DNA from: Parapristionchus giblindavisi
Taxonomy: Eukaryota; Nematoda; Chromadorea; Rhabditida; Diplogasteridae
Direction of reading: 5' to 3'
DNA: 64,000 nucleotides
Assembly: GCA_943737045.1 (NCBI GenBank)
Contig: CALSFV010000056.1
Coordinates: 496,001 to 560,000, forward strand
Each line of letters opens with the position of its first letter. Within the stretch, counting starts at the first letter, position 1. The translations under genes and the position numbers were made by a program. Below, one piece after another: positions 61,386 through 64,000 of the stretch. Under the pieces are notes generated by a model. That model searched no databases. It was not told the origin of the DNA and was given only the letters and a program-made list of their open reading frames with translations.

Positions 61386-63713
61386 GTCTCCCTCTCTACC
61401 TCCCTAACCAAACACTTTTTACCTCATCCAGACAATAATTGAAGTTGACATTGATTATTTGAGAGAAGCCAATGAAAACAGAAAAAAAAGGGCTTCGGTA
61501 ATGTATAACAATAACCGAGTTCTTTTATCATAATATAATAATGATGCGTTTACAAGTAAAAGCATTACATAATTAATGCCCGATAATTCATGTCAAATCA
61601 TCGATCTAGATATATTGGTTATATTGATCTCACACAGAAAATTTACTTTACTTAAATTTCTTTTCATTTTCTTATTTTTTTCAATTTCTTAGAACCGAAC
61701 ATTTTGTAATAGAATTTTTTGTGTGAGATCGTCCTGCAGCGTCGATACTGTACAGTTTTAATATTTCTTTCATACTCAAGATCATTTTGTTCGTACTTAT
61801 TGCATCCCAACATCATCTTCCTCACTTTTCCTCATCTCTTCATAGAGCTGTCCATCTCTTTCCTTCTTCCTTCATCAACTTCACACATTCTGTGCTATCT
61901 ATAACCATCTCTCAACTCTCTCTCCCTCTCTCTCTCCCTCTCTCTTATCCTTTCTCCCCCCCTCCCCCCCTCTCTCTTTCTCTTTATCTCTCTCTTTCTC
62001 TCTATCTCTCTCCCCCTCTCCTCCCCTCTTCTCGCCTCCAAAACTAACAATATCTCATTGTGCCATCACTCATTTCTGTCGACGCCTTTTCAAGGGTCAG
62101 CACCCACCTCCCCTGAGGCTATGGGGGAGAGGGAGAGATAAAGGGAGAGGGAGAGGGAGAGGGAGAGGGAGAGGGAGTTGAAAGATAGCTAGTAGTGGAA
62201 GTAACAGCTTCTCAATATCTCTATCATTGAGCCCACTGGTTGGAGGGATCGAAGTTCGTGTCTGGGGGTAATGCAGAGAAATGAATCAATTTTTATAGTA
62301 TTATATCAAGCATTGTGAAAATGAGAGACAAATCAACACATGTAAGACATTGACTAAAATTTAAAAAAAAATCGAATAATGGAAATCATCTATGGAAAAA
62401 TGTAGCTCTAATCTTTCTTCTAAAATGTACACCTCGAGAGACATTAAAACAAAATCAATCATTTCAGTACGTTGGATCGATGGAGATTCCACGACCGGGA
62501 ACGAGAATCGAGATCGTCGCAGCCATGCGAAGAGTTAGAGTGAGTTCTCATTTTATCAATTGAATTAATATTTTTGTTAATTATACGAAAGTTGCTCAAA
62601 GCGCTCTGAGAATGGATGATATTGAGCTTTATGGTCTTTAAAGAAACGAAGCCAAAAGCAATGATTTATCATTTATAAAAACAGAGCTAAAAAGAGTTGA
62701 TGAATTGTTCAGTACGAGTTCAAAGCCCGAGGGATCAAGAAGCGACCCGTTGATATTACCGTTTCTGTCGACGGTGTCAAAGTGGTTCTGCAACGCAAAA
62801 AGGTATTTCATCATGACATTAATAATCTAATAATAATAGAATGAATCTATACGTTTACAAGAGACACAGTGGGGAATAAATAAATAAAATATTCTGGTAT
62901 AATTAAATATTTAGATATGGTAATGATTTTTATAATAAGAAACTTAGAATGATTGCGAGAATAAATATGATCATTAGTATTTTCAGCTGATTTTTGTGGA
63001 GTCTTTATTATTTTGTGTGTATGTTTGCCTTTATTTTTTCAAATTACTATTGCTCATTGAGAAGCAGAAGCAGCAGGCATGGGACGAATCGAAGCTCATC
63101 GTCATGTTTCATCCCATTTACAGGTTAAATAATAATTAATTTATAATAATTAATCAATTAATTAAATTTTATTCCTTCGAGTGAACCTATCGGGCGGGGT
63201 AGTAGCCATTATTTTACCCTCGGCGTTTGCGAAATCCAATACTCTCAAATCAGATTGGAAGGCTCTTCTGCTCGTCAGCCGCCATAGCTCAGTCGGTTAG
63301 AGCGTGGGTCTAATAAGCCCAAGGTCGCAGGTTCGACCCCTGCTGGCGGCAATTATTTTTGCTTCGCTCCCATTCCTCCTAGTATATATTTTGTTTATTA
63401 AAGCGCACAATTGTAAGATTTTGAATAGTAAAATAATTTCATGGCGTCTCTGCCTCTAAATGCACTAAGATTGTATGGAAATTATTAATGCAACTATTAT
63501 TTTACGACATGCATGTACGTGAAAATGTTAGGAAAATCATATGATTTGATAAAATATTAAAAACTAATAAATAAATAAATGAATAATTAATTAAAATATT
63601 CCAGGATATTTTACGTCTCTCACGACTCGCAAGACCTCCAAATCTTCTCCTATATCGCCAGAGATGGAGCATCCAATTCGTTCAAGTGCAATGTTTTCAA
63701 GTGTTCCAAAAAG
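59338..63713 (+). CDS. dyc-1: CAPON/NOS1AP-type PTB-domain adaptor, 5' part (runs off window)
   Basis: Six exons: 59338-59355, 59561-59653, 62468-62539, 62713-62802, 63068-63123 (start could be 63062 or 63065) and 63605-63713; the gene continues to the right. The protein begins MPIRKK, then [19 protein letters not shown] and an almost uninterrupted PTB domain: [101 protein letters not shown]. This is the signature of mammalian NOS1AP, the nNOS adaptor, and of C. elegans DYC-1, which acts with the dystrophin complex in muscle. Intron 2 is long (2.8 kb) and repeat-filled. An acceptor (AATTTTCAG) 18 nt before the ATG suggests a spliced leader or 5' UTR exon. Confidence 0.93.
60005..60120. repeat. 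CT-rich tract in dyc-1 intron 2
   Basis: CTCT/CTCC repeats including a 40-bp pure CT run. Confidence 0.95.
60281..60627 (-). mobile_element. TIR element with tRNA-like pol III promoter (copy 5, reversed)
   Basis: TTAAAGGTGGAGTCCGGGC to GGCTTCCATCTTTAA. On the minus strand: box A TAGCGCAGTGGTAAAAATG, box B GGGTTCGAAACC and TTTT about 25 nt later. This is the most diverged copy, but its promoter boxes are the best kept. Confidence 0.8.
60650..60770. mobile_element. Diverged 120-bp-family MITE
   Basis: TTTAAAGGCACACATTTG at the left, a CTCTCTCC/ATGAGAGT tip and a degenerate right end. Confidence 0.6.
61245..61402. repeat. CT-rich tract in dyc-1 intron 2
   Basis: Includes a pure CT run of about 50 bp. 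Confidence 0.95.
61910..62176. repeat. CT-rich and GA-rich tracts in dyc-1 intron 2
   Basis: CT-type 61910-62035 and GGGAGA-type 62125-62176 in opposite polarity about 90 bp apart; they could fold together. Confidence 0.9.
63278..63350 (+). tRNA. tRNA-Ile (anticodon AAU)
   Basis: A 73-nt complete cloverleaf: acceptor GCCGCCA/TGGCGGC (7 bp), D arm GCTC/GAGC, anticodon stem TGGGT/GCCCA with loop CTAATAA (anticodon AAT), T arm GCAGG/CCTGC with TTCGACC, followed shortly by ATTATTTTT as a pol III terminator. No intron. It lies in intron 5 of the dyc-1 homologue, same strand. Confidence 0.97.
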
Positions 63714-64000
63714 GTATACTTTTAAAGTGCTGAAATGGTTTCAAAAAAGTAGGCAAAATTTGAAACCTTACCAAGATTTTCCGGTTTTTTTAACTTCTCA
63801 TTGCAATCCCATGGGTGACCAATGAGAAGTTTAGTCGCTCTAAGAAACTACTTGAATGGAAAGGGGGGTTCAATTCAGCATTGTTTCGTGCACAATTCGC
63901 GAAAATGACGCAATAAAATTGTGAAACGAATCTTTTCGTTAATAGGTTAATTATCAAGAAGACGTTATTATCTTTATTTTTAAACCGCCAGTCTATCCAG

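Noticed and set aside
47084..62047. Ser/Leu/Pro-rich and Arg/Glu-rich proteins of 60-216 codons in the right half
   Set aside because: All lie on CT/GA or CTCCCT tracts and arise in several frames and on both strands.

Overview
This is eukaryotic nuclear DNA, and the gene structure points to a free-living nematode of the rhabditid/diplogastrid kind. The signs are short introns with GT(A/G)AGT donors and TTTCAG acceptors, 5'-most acceptors lying only 3-24 nt before start codons as in spliced-leader trans-splicing, intron-borne ATTG/TTGA tetranucleotides and TACGGTAG motifs, G/C homopolymer runs and many fold-back repeats. The species cannot be named from the sequence.

Three genes are clear. 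(1) An E2F-family transcription factor on the minus strand (28948-33894), modelled as 13 in-phase exons, 573 aa. (2) Mitochondrial elongation factor G1 on the plus strand (35395-43870), modelled as 25 in-phase exons, 739 aa; it is head-to-head with the E2F gene across about 1.5 kb. (3) The 5' part of a CAPON/NOS1AP (C. elegans dyc-1) homologue on the plus strand (59338 to beyond the right end), with a tRNA-Ile(AAU) gene in one of its introns. A six-cysteine secreted-protein gene occurs twice (6496-7445 and 22012-23033, minus strand). Each copy faces a divergent partner of which only the signal-peptide exon remains. A few weakly supported minus-strand exons lie at the left edge.

The left half is a recent, complicated segmental duplication. 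Block L (4057-9277) is represented again by M (20584-24844, equivalent to its right part) and R (25318-27537, equivalent to its left part). An inverted partial copy of the E2F gene (9278-13577) is joined to L at a TTA microsatellite. It carries a 475-bp RTE-type LINE fragment with CATCAC target duplications and a 4-bp frameshift. Between this copy and M lies a 5.25-kb palindrome (13578-18829) with two outer arms of exactly 1969 bp. It holds six tRNA-like cassettes with box A, box B and a T4 terminator, facing inward in three pairs.

The right half (43.9-59.3 kb and the second dyc-1 intron) is gene-poor. It holds at least a dozen CT/CTCCCT polypyrimidine blocks, a 1.5-kb fold-back element with terminal iterons, and recurring MITE families: a ~120-bp fold-back beginning AAAGGCACACCCCGAGC, a TAGGTCGAA-ended family, and a ~345-bp terminal-inverted-repeat element carrying a tRNA-like pol III promoter.

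The three main genes share no pathway (cell-cycle transcription, mitochondrial translation, dystrophin/nNOS-associated scaffolding). The biological interest lies in the palindrome with tRNA-like cassettes, the microsatellite junction that puts a secretory signal exon upstream of an E2F fragment in a compatible intron phase, and the mosaic duplication. All coordinates and translations were worked out by eye; no database search was possible.
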